A DNA stretch of 64,000 nucleotides from contig NC_080671.1 in the NCBI RefSeq assembly GCF_030247195.1, forward strand, positions 413,612,044 through 413,676,043. Direction: 5' to 3'. Both the position numbers and the translations under genes were made by a program. Shown here piece after piece: positions 35,759 to 46,499 of the stretch. The notes below the pieces were generated by a model. It was not told the DNA's origin. It saw only the letters and a list, made by a program, of their open reading frames with translations, and made no database searches. Numbering within the stretch: position 1 is the stretch's first letter; every line of letters starts with the position of its first letter. This stretch comes from Topomyia yanbarensis. Lineage: Eukaryota; Arthropoda; Insecta; Diptera; Culicidae.

Positions 35759-37296
35759 GTTTAATCCACCTAACAGTGTGATGAGACATTTCTTATAACT
35801 CTTATCACTCTTCGGATATTATATCGTTTGAGAACATTTAGAACTTGATGCTTCGCGATGTTTTTGATAACACATACTACATGGGATAGTGGCAGGACTC
35901 AGAGAATCGCTCAAATCAGTGCTAGAAATCTCAAACCAAATCAATGGGAAAACGAAAAATGGCCCATAAAATAGACATACCAACGAATTATTGTTAATGC
36001 TCTGTTAATAAAATATCTATATTGTGGTGGGAAAACTGAATTTTCCTAAAGGGGTTATATATTGTACTGAGCCAAAAAAATCGAAATTTGTTTTTTGAAT
36101 CGTTTCGCAGTTTATACTTTACTCAAATTTCCATCGCGACTGAGAACTGAGAAAATTTTAATGAAATCGCAGCTCCTGATATCACGCTATCTCTGTAGTG
36201 CATGCGTGCATAGTTTCAAATTTTACTTCGACATCGACTTTTTCTAAAGGTGACTTCCCAGTAGTATCCTTGATTTGAATTATTATCGCTAATCCTAATG
36301 CCAAAGAACAAATAAAAACCTCAAGAAAACGAACCGTTCGGAAAAATCATCATCATTACTGGAATTTTCATTTTCACGAAACGTTTCGATAACCTTCCGT
36401 CACTTGCGTTAATGCACTGGGTGCACAGTGCTCTGAAAATCTAGCGAAATCGTCTTAGGGCACCAGCGAGTCTGTAAAGAATACTAAAAATTAATTTCTA
36501 TTCCATAATTTTCAGTTCAGCATTTCGAGATCGTGTTCACCGCAAGCCATGAAAAATAGACTACGTTGTGAAGCGATGGTCACTATTTATTAAAAAATCA
36601 CGGTTAAATAAACAATTAAACTATTAAAAAATTTCAAATAGTTTATAATTTTCACAAACTTATTAGGAAAAATTGTTTAATAAGCTTTCGTAATATTATG
36701 TAGGAAAAAAGCTGAAAATTTCAGTATTTTCTCTATCTGCAACATATAAACCCTTAAGTATACCAATTAATTGGTATACGAATTGGAATAGGTTCGCCAA
36801 ATTTTAGAAGAAGTATATAAAATAATCCCTTGAAAACTACTTAAAAATTGTAGTTCGATGCAATAAAAAAATCTCCAAAAAAGAAATGTACCTATTAATG
36901 TGAAACACAGCGAATAATACATACAATAAAGACCCATTTTTATCAGTCTCATGGTGTATTTTAGGCTGACAAAATCGGGACATTGACTAAATCGGGCAAC
37001 TTTTTTTCTTTATAATAAACTGAAGCTGTTAAAATATTCTTCTCGTCCCTTGATGTAGTCTGATAACTATTTCTGATTATGATGAGCTTTTTATTTTCGC
37101 ATATTTCGCATATCTTCATGATAAGGAAAACATGCTCAAGAAAGGATTTACTCCAATTCAGTCTTGTTCGTCTGCTAGAGCCCATCAAACAGATGTTCAT
37201 ATTTGGCTGATAAAATCGGGGTTTCAATGTGTTATAATATATATTCAGCATTTCTTTTGAACGAGTGTAGAACAACTTTGTCTCTGCTTACTTCAA

Positions 37297-39027
37297 ATCA
37301 GCGGCGTAGCCAGAAATTCGGTTTGGTGAAAATCGATCTTAATTTTTGAAGTTTTAAAATTATGCAGAATTTATATTTCAGAAAATAGTAACAGAGTTCG
37401 TGTCTTTAGCGAATTTGTTGAGACTTTATTGTAGTCATGAATATTAACCTGAGAAAAATCACCATAAATACTTCTTGGACGATATACCGTCAACGTTGTT
37501 TAACGTTTGTAAAACTCATCGAAGATACTAACCCTCCGAAATTGGCGGTTTCAAAATGATGCTATCTTGACCTTAAATTACTGTTTTTGAACATTTGACC
37601 TATACATATAATTGGCCATGCAATAATAATCAAATGCTCATCAAAATCAATCAGGAGCTGCTAGAATCAAATGGAAATCGTCATTTTTCATAAATTTCTC
37701 TCTACATTCGGAAAGTGTTATCCTCGTTATTAATCATATTACGTCTTCGTCTCAACTCGACGCATTCCTAAAATAAAAACCTGTTTTAATCCACCTAGTG
37801 GTGCAATTGTGCTTTTCTCATTTGTCCAGACTACGATTCCATGTTCAATACAATGGTGGAAATGAATATTACATGTTCAGTACGATTTGCACATACATAC
37901 AACGGACCGACAGCCACGATCTTGAGATACTATGTGATACTGAAACATCACTTGAAACCAGCGGCGGATCATGGAGAAAGATCCGGGAGGTCCAGGTCTT
38001 GCCGAAAATTTTCAACTTGTTAAGAAATTTTAAACTAGTTTTAATTTTAAAGTAGCAACCCCTCACTGCATACTCCCTCCTGGCCGGTATGATTGACGAT
38101 TTTTGGAGTGATTGCATAACCTTTCTATATGAGAAAAGTAAAAATGTACCAAAGTCTAAAGAAGTCAATTTTTGTCAAACATCTCAATGTTTCATGCATT
38201 TTAAAGTCATTTGGCATCAAAAATACAAATTTGATTTTGAAAATTTTTCATTTCAGTTTATATGGGAATTTGCTGTGTGATTGCACTCTTCAACTCGTAA
38301 CTCCGGAACCGGATGTCCAATCAATAAAAATTCAATAGCAGCCGATAGGAAGGTTGTACCTTTCATTTGAGACTAACTTTGTGCAAATCGATCCAGCCAT
38401 CTCTGATTAACAGAGGTCACATTTTTTTCCACATACACATACACACACAGACATTTTCCAATCTCGACGAACTCAGTCGATTGGCATATGACACTCGGCC
38501 CTCCGGGTCGGGATTAGATTGACGAATTTTAGAGTGAATGAGAAAGGCAAAAACATTTTTAGCAAATGTTGAAAGTTATGCATTTTTTTGGTGAGCAGTT
38601 CTATGTTTCATAGACATTAAATCAATTTTAACTTCACTTCCTATTAAATAAAGACCCTTATGACAGTACATCTCTACAAAAGCGAGCTCAATTTGAAAAG
38701 AAATCTGAGGATTATGATTGATTATAGAACTCTGGAATTTTCTATTGGAATGTTTTCAGGCAGGAATTTGATATTGATGCAATACGACAACTGTGAAATC
38801 AAGACCAATAGATCAGTTACATATCAGGACCCCATTCCGACAATTTATCAAAAGTCCTCATGATGTTTACAACAACAGGTTATCAATCTACGGATCAGAT
38901 AATTGTTATTGTAATATTGAATTAAATCAGTCTGCATCAATAAATTTTCAACTTCAATCCAATTTTTTTTTGGGTGTGGTGGGGGGGGGTTGTATGGTTT
39001 TATACCCGAAAACCTTCTCTTGGCTAC
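37297..39027. mobile_element. Inverted-repeat element with CGGCGTAGCCA ends
   Basis: CAGCGGCGTAGCCAGAA near 37297 and the inverse TTGGCTACGCCGTTG ending near 39033 bracket about 1.7 kb, of which 0.77 kb is a nested family A copy. The C/G-rich run near 38975-38990 lies just inside the right end. The paired core is short (about 11 bp), and I could not confirm a target duplication, so this is tentative. Non-coding. Confidence 0.4.
37779..38552 (+). repeat. Dispersed repeat family A, copy 3
   Basis: The head ACCTGTTTTAATCCACC lies at 37779 and an internal 3' end (CCTTTCTATATGAGAAAAG) near 38125. A final 3' end, GAATGAGAAAGGCAAAAA, lies at about 38535-38552. Between them are the block found in all copies (CTCCGGAACCGGA near 38302), a CA-rich tract near 38430-38450 and a CGGCCCTCCGGGTCGGG block. 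At 37959-38060 it contains a fragment related to the MITE at 48068. Confidence 0.8.
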
Positions 39028-39664
39028 GCCGTTGCTTGGAGTTATTTATTTCGCTTTTCATTTTCCGATATGTTTCAGATCGATCCGATGGTTATAAGTT
39101 AGAAAAATTGCAGTGAGAAGGTTCGTACAAATGAACATTTTTGCACTGATAAGTTATCAAGTTCCTTCCAGACAACTTGGAAGTGTTCGGTGATTATTTC
39201 TAGCGGTTGTAGATAGTAACATGAAATACAAAATTCGATTTATCGAAATAATGTTTGGCTTATTTCAATGGATTATAAAATAAATAGGCGACAAAGTAGC
39301 GACAAAGTAATCCACAAACAACAAGCCATAACTTTTAAAGTATTCAAAATAGATATTTGAAGTCTTCAGTAAAGTTATTCGCAAAAGTAAGAGCTACAAA
39401 TTTGCTGAAGACAACATTTCGATATAATCACTTCCAAGAAAATTTGTGAAAATATCTCACTCATAGGGGGATTAATCAGCAAAAACGTAATACCAAAAGA
39501 AAGGGCATATTGCCTCCATTAAATTCTCCGAAGATACTATTGACCTAAAATAAGCCATTTTGGCGTTAATAATAGATTACATGTTTTTGGTCATATTTCT
39601 GGCAATGGGAAATGATAAAAATCTTTCGTCCGCATTTAATGTTAAATATCTCTTTTGATAATAG

Positions 39665-39716
39665 TCCGTATAGTAAATATAGTAAATATAGTATAGTAAA
39701 TATAGTATAGTAAATA
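39665..39716. repeat. (TATAGTAAA)n short tandem repeat
   Basis: About five or six degenerate nonamer units of ATAGTAAAT, inside the body of the family B insertion. Confidence 0.8.
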
Positions 39717-40162
39717 GATAATAGTAATTTCAACAATCTATAGCTTGTTCGAAAGGTTTTCGTTAAAGCTGTCTAAAAACATATGAAATGTTAATCTATA
39801 TTGTCAAATTCGGCAGATAATTTAAAAAAACTGCAAAAAACGCCATTTTTACGCATTCAAATATTCATATCTTGGAAACTAAACATCAGAATCAAAAACA
39901 AATTAATAGCGTTCATACTATTTTTTAGTTCTTTCATTTAAAATTGGTTTGGATAAGATCGGTTCAGCCATTGCTGAGAAACGCGAATGAGAATTTGTCC
40001 GTTACATACACACACACACACACACAGACACACACACACACACAGACATTGTCCCAAATCGTCGAGCTGAGTCGATTGGTACATAAGACTCGGCCCTCCG
40101 GGCCTCGGAAAATATCTTGAAAGTTTGAGCGAATTCTATACATTTCTTTTATAAGAAATGTA

Positions 40163-40860
40163 AAAAGTTAAAAAATATGAAAGCTCCAGGTTATGATGGA
40201 ATTTTCAACATTCTTCTTAAAAACCTTCCAGAAATCACCATGAGCTACTTGGTCAAAATATTCAACAAATGTTTTGAATTAGCATACTTCCCTGAAGGAT
40301 GGAAAAATTCCAAGATTATTCCTATTTTGAAGCCAGATAAAAACCCAGCAGAAGCATCTAGCTATCGACCAATTAGCGTACTCTCTTCTATTAGTAAATT
40401 ATTTGAAAAAATCATCCTAACTAGAATGATGTCACATATCAATGAGAATTCTATTTTTCTTCCTAAGCAGTTTGGATTTCGTATTGGACATTCAACTACT
40501 CATCAACTTGTGAGAGTAACTAACATGATAAACACAAATATCTCAGAGAGCTATTCCACTGGAGTTGCTCTTCTAGACATCGAAAAAGCTTTCGACAGTG
40601 TTTGGCACAAAGGTTTAATTGTCAAAATGTGGGATTTCAATTTTCCAATTTACATAATAAAGATAATTAAAAATTATCTTACTAACCGTACCCTACAGGT
40701 TTCTTATCAGAATTGTAAATCTAATAAGCTACCCGTTAAAGCAGGCGTCCCTCAAGGATCAAGCGCCGCACCAATCCTATACAATATTTTTACCTCTGAT
40801 CTTCCAAATCTACCTACAGGCTGTAAAAAGTCACTTTTCTGTGATGATTTGATTTTTTGA
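40163..40860 (+). pseudogene. Juan-like LINE ORF2, RT domain continued
   Basis: About 230 codons in one open frame carrying RT palm and finger motifs in order: KAPGYDGI (40190), IIPILKP, SYRPISVLSSISKLFEK (40360), LLDIEKAFDSVWH (40570), a GVPQGSSAAPILYN block (40745) and the active-site Asp pair in FCDD (40840). It continues the protein interrupted at 35758 and lies in the same orientation. The frame ends just after the active site, where the sequence departs from RT, so the thumb and 3' end are deleted or replaced. That this half kept an open frame while the left half has several breaks is notable. Confidence 0.92.
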
Positions 40861-43800
40861 AAGCATTGAATAAGTAGAATATGAAAATATATTCAAGTGA
40901 CGCTACATTTCTTCGTATTGAATTAGATTAGTACATATTTTTTTCATTAGATTAAAATGACTTGAAATTCAATTTTTACTATTTGAAACGATCTCAAACA
41001 TAAGTATTTACATATTCAAAAAGAACACAGGCGTCTACGTTGCAAAAATGTTGACGTTCTCAGTCAACAATACTTCAACAGTACTTTAAGAAACTGGTTG
41101 ACTGAGTGATAAGTTTAAACACGTAACAAACAAAAACAGTATATCCACACTTATATTGAATGTTTATACAAATCGATGCCATAGCGATCCCGTCAAAGAC
41201 AATAGCACCAACCAACAAGTTGCAATGGCACTCGTGGCAACTCACAACATGCATGACCGACCGTTAAGTTAATCTACTACACCCACCGCCAATTTCCGGC
41301 AGTTGGTCCTTGGACGCAACAAACCGTGACAAATTCGAACGTCCTCCATCATGTATTCCAAGCCATTCAATCAAGCTGAGAACTTGGCAAATACCCCACG
41401 TTTCACAACGAGCGGAATGGCTACAGAAAAACCGCTTCGGCAGCTGAAACTCAAAACAAACATAAACCATTCATTCCCGATGTGTGTTTGTTCTGACGCT
41501 TTTGTGTAGCACATCGATCATACATTCGCAACGTTCTACTATTCTAGTGGTGGAAAAAAAAGGAAGCTCGAGTCGGAACGCACGATTGCCGCGATAGCAG
41601 CCAGCAGCCCTTTTCGCGCGTTGTTTATTCCAAGAACCGTGCTTCACCTGAACATTCGTTGCTCTTTCTCCATGCCGACGACTGATTGATCACTATCTAC
41701 ACTCCGCCAAATGGCCAAACTCCGGACGAGCAAAATGATTCTCCCGCGGTAGCGCCGTGATGTTTAAATTAATTAATTTTTTGTTTCATCACGTACCTAC
41801 CGGCAAGGGATAAACACCTTTCCGTCGCCTGCGTTTGTCGGTTATTTTTGCGAAGGCCGAATTACTTTCGAGAACCGAGGTCCCAATCGGTTTCGATGGT
41901 GCGCGCGGGAGAAAAAAAAACAAGGAACATGATTGCTATCCTACCTAGATATCTACGCGCCCCGTGTGGAAATGTGTTTGCGTTGAAAATTAAATGTTTG
42001 TTCAGTAATGCTCGATGCAAGGGCGTGTTGAGATGGGAAACGTGCTCGTAGCGAGCTGTTAAAAATGTATCGTTTGAGTATTTTTTTTTTTCGAGCGCAC
42101 TGAGTGATGAGCGAGTTGAACTTTTCACGTGACGATTAAAAGTTGTTGGTACGAAGGCACGCGAATGGGTTCAACGTTTGTTTATCGTTTTTTTAAATTT
42201 TAATGAGCATTAAAGAAACTGTACATTCGAAATTAAAAGTAAATATTTCGGAACATTCAAAATGGTTTAAGTAATTTGTATGCATATATACGTACAGTTC
42301 ATTAGACATGATGAAAACCAACCATTATCTCGAAAAGTGAATAACAATCTTCCAATACCACTAAGCTGGTCCACCGGTTAAACAACATCCATTATTCTAT
42401 CTCTCTCTCGCTATATGCATATCTAACGATCTAAATCTATTCTGCCTTGTTCGCCTTGGGACAAAAATGCCATCAATTACAGTTAGATACAAACGCGGAA
42501 ATCAAAATGTCATCCTCACCCATGCTGCGCTGTATTCCCATAGTTCCAATCTGGTGCTTTTATCTGGACTTGAATCACTCCTCTGGCCACTGACTGCCGT
42601 CCACCGAATCTGTTTTGTTTGAATTTAAAACTCACCCTATCTGAAGAGAGAAAGCTTTCCATGTCACTTAGATATGTACTTCAACCATAGGCTGGCAAAT
42701 GCGAAACCGGAGTTTGCACTCAGCGGACCAGCCCGGCAGCTCGAGCTGGTTTGCTCGAGCAGAAGTAGGGGGACATGGGACTACTACAGAAGGGATCACT
42801 TTTTAACGTGACATCTGTGAGATGCCAGCGGAGATAAGCGTGTACATTTGAATTCTATCTCTCCGAGGAGCAAGTTTTGTTTCGTCGTCGCAGCCGCCGG
42901 CCGCCATCAAGCGCTGTCAAGCGTGATGGTCTGGTAACAAAGCGGTGGCATCCGGACAGGATGGAACTCGGAGTGGTAGTATGGAGTGTGCAGAATACGC
43001 GTCCCTTCCGGCGTATCCGACGACGGTGACGAGGTCAACAAGAACCGACAAAATTGCACGGACCCGCTTCGGAGCAAGTTTTCTGCAGCTGAATGTGATC
43101 ATAAGGATAACAAACTAAATGGAGGAAACACTGATGTAGCGGTGCTTCAGAATGAGTGCAGGGACATCCGTTGAACTGAATGGTCACAATCATGAGGGCA
43201 CGGGGGAATTGCGGTTGGGTTTTAACAGAAAGTTGGACCTTTCGAATTGTGTGATCGGTGCGATAGGAGAAATATTTCAACCAACTTAAGCAAGGTACCG
43301 CTTCAATTTGCGTTTGCTGCCACCGCTGGGGTTTGGTCACTGGTTTTAACAGAAAACTGTATGCTGCTATAACAGTAAAACATGGTATCATAAAACTCTC
43401 CCGTATTGTAAACAACATACACATTATGGTTTAGCGAGTTAGAAAAAAAGAATACATGCGGTTCATTAGGAAATTGATACTAGTCTTTAAAACTGTGCCG
43501 TGTGCCATCCGGCCAAGAATTGAACCACCGACAGTGTGGAAAAAAGTTTCAATATTTTTATACGTGGCTGGATAAAACTTATGCCGCTCTTGATTGACCC
43601 CGAAACTGAGTCTCGTTACAACCTGTCACTGTCAATTTATGCATTTTAATCAATGTTGGGATAAAAAATGCCAATTTCTCAATTTCATCAATTTTGTATT
43701 AGTTTTTAAAGTGCGTATAACTTGAATTAATAGCGAAAGATATTCCTCAGTCTTTAATATAGTGGGTGCACCAACCGAACATTGAAATGATGGGAAATTA

Positions 43801-44059
43801 TGAATATTGGTCCGCTGCAGAATTGTTGCTAATATCATTCGTATTGAGCTGTTCGAAGGGATCGGAGCATCTCCTCAACATTACTGTACATTAGAGTTGG
43901 ACGAAAATCAGATTTCAGCTTCGAGTAACTCTTTTGGTTTCCATTTCAGTCCAAGAAGAAATATGCAAAATCTAAGTTCGATCAATGAAACTATATTTTT
44001 GCACCTGCGGTTTAATATTTACACGGGATTTCGTATTGTGTTATTGACTTTATAATTGT
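40861..44059. other. Unassigned DNA, locally GC-richer
   Basis: About 3.2 kb without recognisable genes or repeats. The 41.2-43.4 kb part has more even base composition than its surroundings and few simple repeats, so it is a candidate for single-copy sequence. Open frames of up to 129 codons (for example minus strand 43035-43424) show no family motif. Confidence 0.4.
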
Positions 44060-44318
44060 CCAACCAGAGCTTGGTTCTCGGAAGGGCTTCCTCTCATAAT
44101 CACTCACTACGATTGCGGGTGAAAGGGGAAATGTCACCCACTAAAACACTGCTTTAGGCAAGTTGAAGCGAGCCGTGATGCTGATTCTGATATTGAGTGT
44201 ACGGTTCGGATGTGAGGGCGTGAATATTTCATGATCGCGTGGAACCGAGCGTTTGTATGTTAGTGTTTGAAACAGCATTTATACATTTTTAAGTGCTAAA
44301 ACGTTCACTTAATCACAA
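44060..44318 (+). repeat. Dispersed repeat family C, copy 1
   Basis: Shares, in order, GGAAGGGC, AATCACTCA, ACTAAAA.ACTGCTT, an ATATTGAGT block, TGATCGCGTGG and CGTTTGTATGTTAGTG with sequence at 52140-52400, and its last part with 48440 onward. All are non-coding. It ends next to the GATGGGTGGGTAATG motif. Confidence 0.55.
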
Positions 44319-44357
44319 GAAAAAGATGGGTGGGTAATGTCTGCGACATAACCGGAG
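44319..44357. repeat. GATGGGTGGGTAATGTC hairpin motif, copy 1
   Basis: AAAAAGATGGGTGGGTAATG, then TCTGCGACATAACCGGAG. The arms GGTAATGTC and GACATAACC can pair around TGC. Further copies are at 44876 and 45275, all in the same orientation and close to histone-derived sequence. Confidence 0.7.
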
Positions 44358-44474
44358 AGATGTAGAATACATAAGGAACACGTTCTTCAAATATGTTGAT
44401 TTTCATTGGAATTTTCGGACAAAAGGTGATTTGGGCGAGGAATATTTCAAATTATTCTTTACAAAAATGATGGT

Positions 44475-44490
44475 GGTCCTGACAAGGACC
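44475..44490 (-). terminator. Histone-type 3' stem-loop, copy 1
   Basis: Read on the minus strand: GGTCCT TGTC AGGACC, a perfect 6-bp stem with a 4-nt loop followed by ACCA. Metazoan replication-dependent histone mRNAs end in a 6-bp stem with a 4-nt, usually UU-starting, loop; UGUC is a variant. Confidence 0.6.
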
Positions 44491-44610
44491 GTTTTTGTTG
44501 GCGTTGTTGGCCTTGGTGGGGGAGATGCGCTGGCTTCGATTTTCGTTGGATGCTTCTGACTTCTTACTATTTCCGGGCTTAGCTGTTGTCCAGGAGGTGA
44601 TTCTGACATG
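44475..44610 (-). pseudogene. Possible histone H1 C-terminal remnant
   Basis: Just before the stem-loop, the minus strand reads a Lys/Ser/Ala/Pro-rich sequence (TAKPGNSKKSEASNE, then SPTKANNANK). Its composition resembles the C-terminal tail of histone H1. The match is compositional only, no globular domain is visible, and the frame runs into the stem-loop without a stop. Another histone or chance remains possible. Confidence 0.3.
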
Positions 44611-44875
44611 ATTGGTGTAGGTGTAGGTCGTCAACCGGTTATAATTTTTCAAGCGTTGTTTACATTTGAAATTAAACCACTGGATCAATTAAAAAAAGTA
44701 TTGGTCTGTGATATGAAAAGTACGAAATATATCTTCGGGTTTCTGCATTGACGTTTTTGACAAATACAAGATCAATAAACAAATTTCAAATTCTCTTGTT
44801 TTGAAACATCTATGTTGAAGTCGCCTGAAACGACCATTGGAACATTCTGATTTCTAGATTAAATATTATACATTA

Positions 44876-44911
44876 AAAGATGGGTGGGTAATGTCTGCGA
44901 CATAACTGGAG
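44876..44911. repeat. GATGGGTGGGTAATGTC hairpin motif, copy 2
   Basis: Nearly identical to copy 1, 557 bp downstream, with one change in the ACCGGAG end. Confidence 0.7.
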
Positions 44912-45109
44912 TGTCGTAACTACACTTGTGACGTTAATCCAAATCTAATGATATGCAACGAAATTACGTTTGCATGTGAAATTTTCAAATGATTCGTTAT
45001 AATTATGGTTAAAAATTCTAATTGGGAATACTTTTCCATCACCAACTATTTTTCTTTTTTTCGAATCTACAGCATTCTTTGAAAATATTGTTGAAATGTT
45101 ATTGATGAA

Positions 45110-45270
45110 AAACTGAAAATGCGTTTGGCAACACTGCTCACTAAATGGATGGTGGGAAGACGCACATTCGTTTTGATTATGCTAGTACTAGTAGCAGAAA
45201 AGAATGAAAAGGAACATGGCCCGAAAACGAGCAAGCGAGAGAGCGATAGTAGTTCGTATTCGCTCTACTA
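45110..45270 (+). repeat. Histone upstream-region fragment, copy 1
   Basis: GGCAACACTG, GATGGTGGG, ACGCACATTCGTTTT, AGTAGCAGAAA and GAGCGATAGTAGT match in order the sequence at 45490-45600 and 46645-46720. They also match the inverse of 46190-46330, the DNA upstream of the H3 pseudogene. It is followed directly by motif copy 3. Confidence 0.65.
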
Positions 45271-45274
45271 AACT

Positions 45275-45314
45275 AAAAAAAGATGGGTGGGTAATGTCTG
45301 TGACATAACCGGAG
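45275..45314. repeat. GATGGGTGGGTAATGTC hairpin motif, copy 3
   Basis: As copies 1 and 2, with TGTGACA in place of TGCGACA, which leaves the arms able to pair. Confidence 0.7.
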
Positions 45315-45356
45315 CATCGTGACTTCACTTCGAGACGTTAATTTAAATCTAATGAT

Positions 45357-45645
45357 TTATGTAGTTAATCAAAGGAGGCTGCCAAAAAGTTCGAATAAAA
45401 GCACGCGACTAGTGTACTTTGCATGTTCTATATTTCATCAACACTAGAGAGAATCGAAAAAATAATTCAAAGTGTAATAGCAACATGCAATTGTGGCAAC
45501 ACTGGCCATGGGATGGTGGGGAACACGCACATTCGTTTTAGTTATGATGTATTAGCAGCAGAAAGAAATGGAAAAGCAGTGCGCGAAAACGAGCGAGAGG
45601 ATAATTTAAATTCTCTTTCTATCCACATATCGTATTTCTAACCTA
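45357..45645 (+). repeat. Direct duplication, left copy
   Basis: Matches 46500-46765 at roughly nine bases in ten by eye (shared GGAGGCTGCCAAAAAGTTCG, GCGACTAGTGTACTTTGCA, CAATTGTGGCAACACTGGCC). The right half is the histone upstream-type fragment ending in AACGAGCGAGAG. Confidence 0.85.
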
Positions 45646-45713
45646 CTTGCTGAAAATTGTTAAACACCTCAAATGGATATTTCAGTTTAACTCTTATTAG
45701 AACACAATTAATT

Positions 45714-45729
45714 GGTCCTGAAAAGAACC
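45714..45729 (-). terminator. Histone-type 3' stem-loop of the H3 pseudogene
   Basis: Minus strand: GGTTCT TTTC AGGACC. The 6-bp stem has one T-G wobble and the UUUC loop is canonical. It lies about 30-40 nt after the last H3-like codon, the normal spacing, and is followed by AATT rather than the usual ACCCA. Confidence 0.85.
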
Positions 45730-45754
45730 GTTTATTGTTTTATTGCGGGAGCAT

Positions 45755-46115
45755 AATTCAGACGCACTCCCCGCGACACGGTGAGCCAGTTTAATATATT
45801 TGGCCTGAAAGTTATGCGTTTGGTGCAGTATTTTGCATTCTCGAACAAACCAGGCGCACTATTTTGCATTCTCGAACCAGTAGGCATCGTTGGCTTCTCG
45901 GGGCATCATTACGACTGAGCTTTGTAAGCGTAGCTCGACTTTGCAGTCCTGTACAATCTCACGAACCAGACGCTGGAACGATAGCCTACAGATTAGTTGC
46001 CCTTTAGTTGGGGCGAAATTCTTGCAGGGCGACAGTTCCGATGAGTCACCAGTAGCTGGGGCACTGTTTCCGTCCATCGCCATTGCCAACTGCTTTCCTT
46101 CGGTGGACTGGCTGC
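45755..46115 (-). pseudogene. Histone H3 pseudogene, near full length
   Basis: Read on the minus strand, the N-terminal tail region gives STEGK, KQLA and SAPATG, matching the H3 tail (STGGK, KQLA, KSAPATGG). After a diverged middle comes the strongest block, [14 protein letters not shown], matching H3 [14 protein letters not shown], then [15 protein letters not shown] matching LRFQSSAVMALQEA.EAY. Past a stop and frameshifts, GLFENAK, TKRITF.P and KLAHRVAG match GLFEDTN, AKRVTIMP and QLARRIRG. A 30-bp duplication lies near 45830-45880. The start codon and first residues are lost. A TATA-like box lies upstream and a histone stem-loop downstream, so this is a gene-type copy, not a processed mRNA copy. 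Confidence 0.9.
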
Positions 46116-46164
46116 TTGCTAGTGCTTGAACGAATACGAATGATGAGAAAAACCGACTGACCAA

Positions 46165-46178
46165 TATTCATATATGAA
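46165..46178 (-). promoter_or_regulatory. TATA-like box of the H3 pseudogene
   Basis: Minus strand CATATATGAATATT, followed by GGTCAGTCGG, an initiator-like TCAGTC, and then the H3 homology about 50 bp further. The partial copy at 47.1 kb has TATATAAATA in the same place. Upstream, AACGAGCGAGAGAGCGATAG is GAGA-like, as in insect histone promoters. Confidence 0.6.
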
Positions 46179-46499
46179 CACACGAGAAAGCACTACTATC
46201 GCTCTCTCGCTCGTTTTCGTTCCATTCCTGCGCCTTTCCTTTCCGTTCGGCTACCAATACTAGCATAACCAAAACGAATATTCTGTCTTTCCATCGCCTT
46301 CAATCTAATGGCCAGTGCTAGCAAACTTGCATGTTCAGTTTTTCAATAACAACATTCAAACAATATTTTCAAAGAATGTTACAGATTTGAAAAGAAGGAA
46401 GGAAAAGATTTTCACAAATTTAAATTCTTTTGTGTTATTTGTTAGCGCTGATAAAGGCTATTTAGTTTGCTACTAGCAAGGAGCTGCACAAACAAATCG

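Larger units (their letters stand above)
35756..40166 (+). mobile_element. Family B insertion splitting the LINE RT
   Basis: A 4.4-kb non-coding insertion between the codons for IIKT and LKNMKAPG of the LINE. Its head GTTTAATCCACC at about 35758 leads into GTGATGAGACATTTCTTATAA. Its 3' end carries a CA microsatellite (40007-40050), a GGCCCTCCGGGCC hairpin, and a final hairpin ACATTTCTT TTAT AAGAAATGT plus AAAA (40139-40166). The plan is the same as family A but with different paired sequences. Its interior carries later insertions at 37.3-39.0 kb. A target duplication is uncertain (AAAAACG versus AAAAAG). Confidence 0.7.

Noticed and set aside
43035..43424. 129-codon minus-strand open frame
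   Set aside because: No motif; Cys/Tyr-rich random-like composition and other frames overlap it.
45890..46129. 79-codon plus-strand frame overlapping the H3 pseudogene
   Set aside because: It is the antisense shadow of the histone-like reading.
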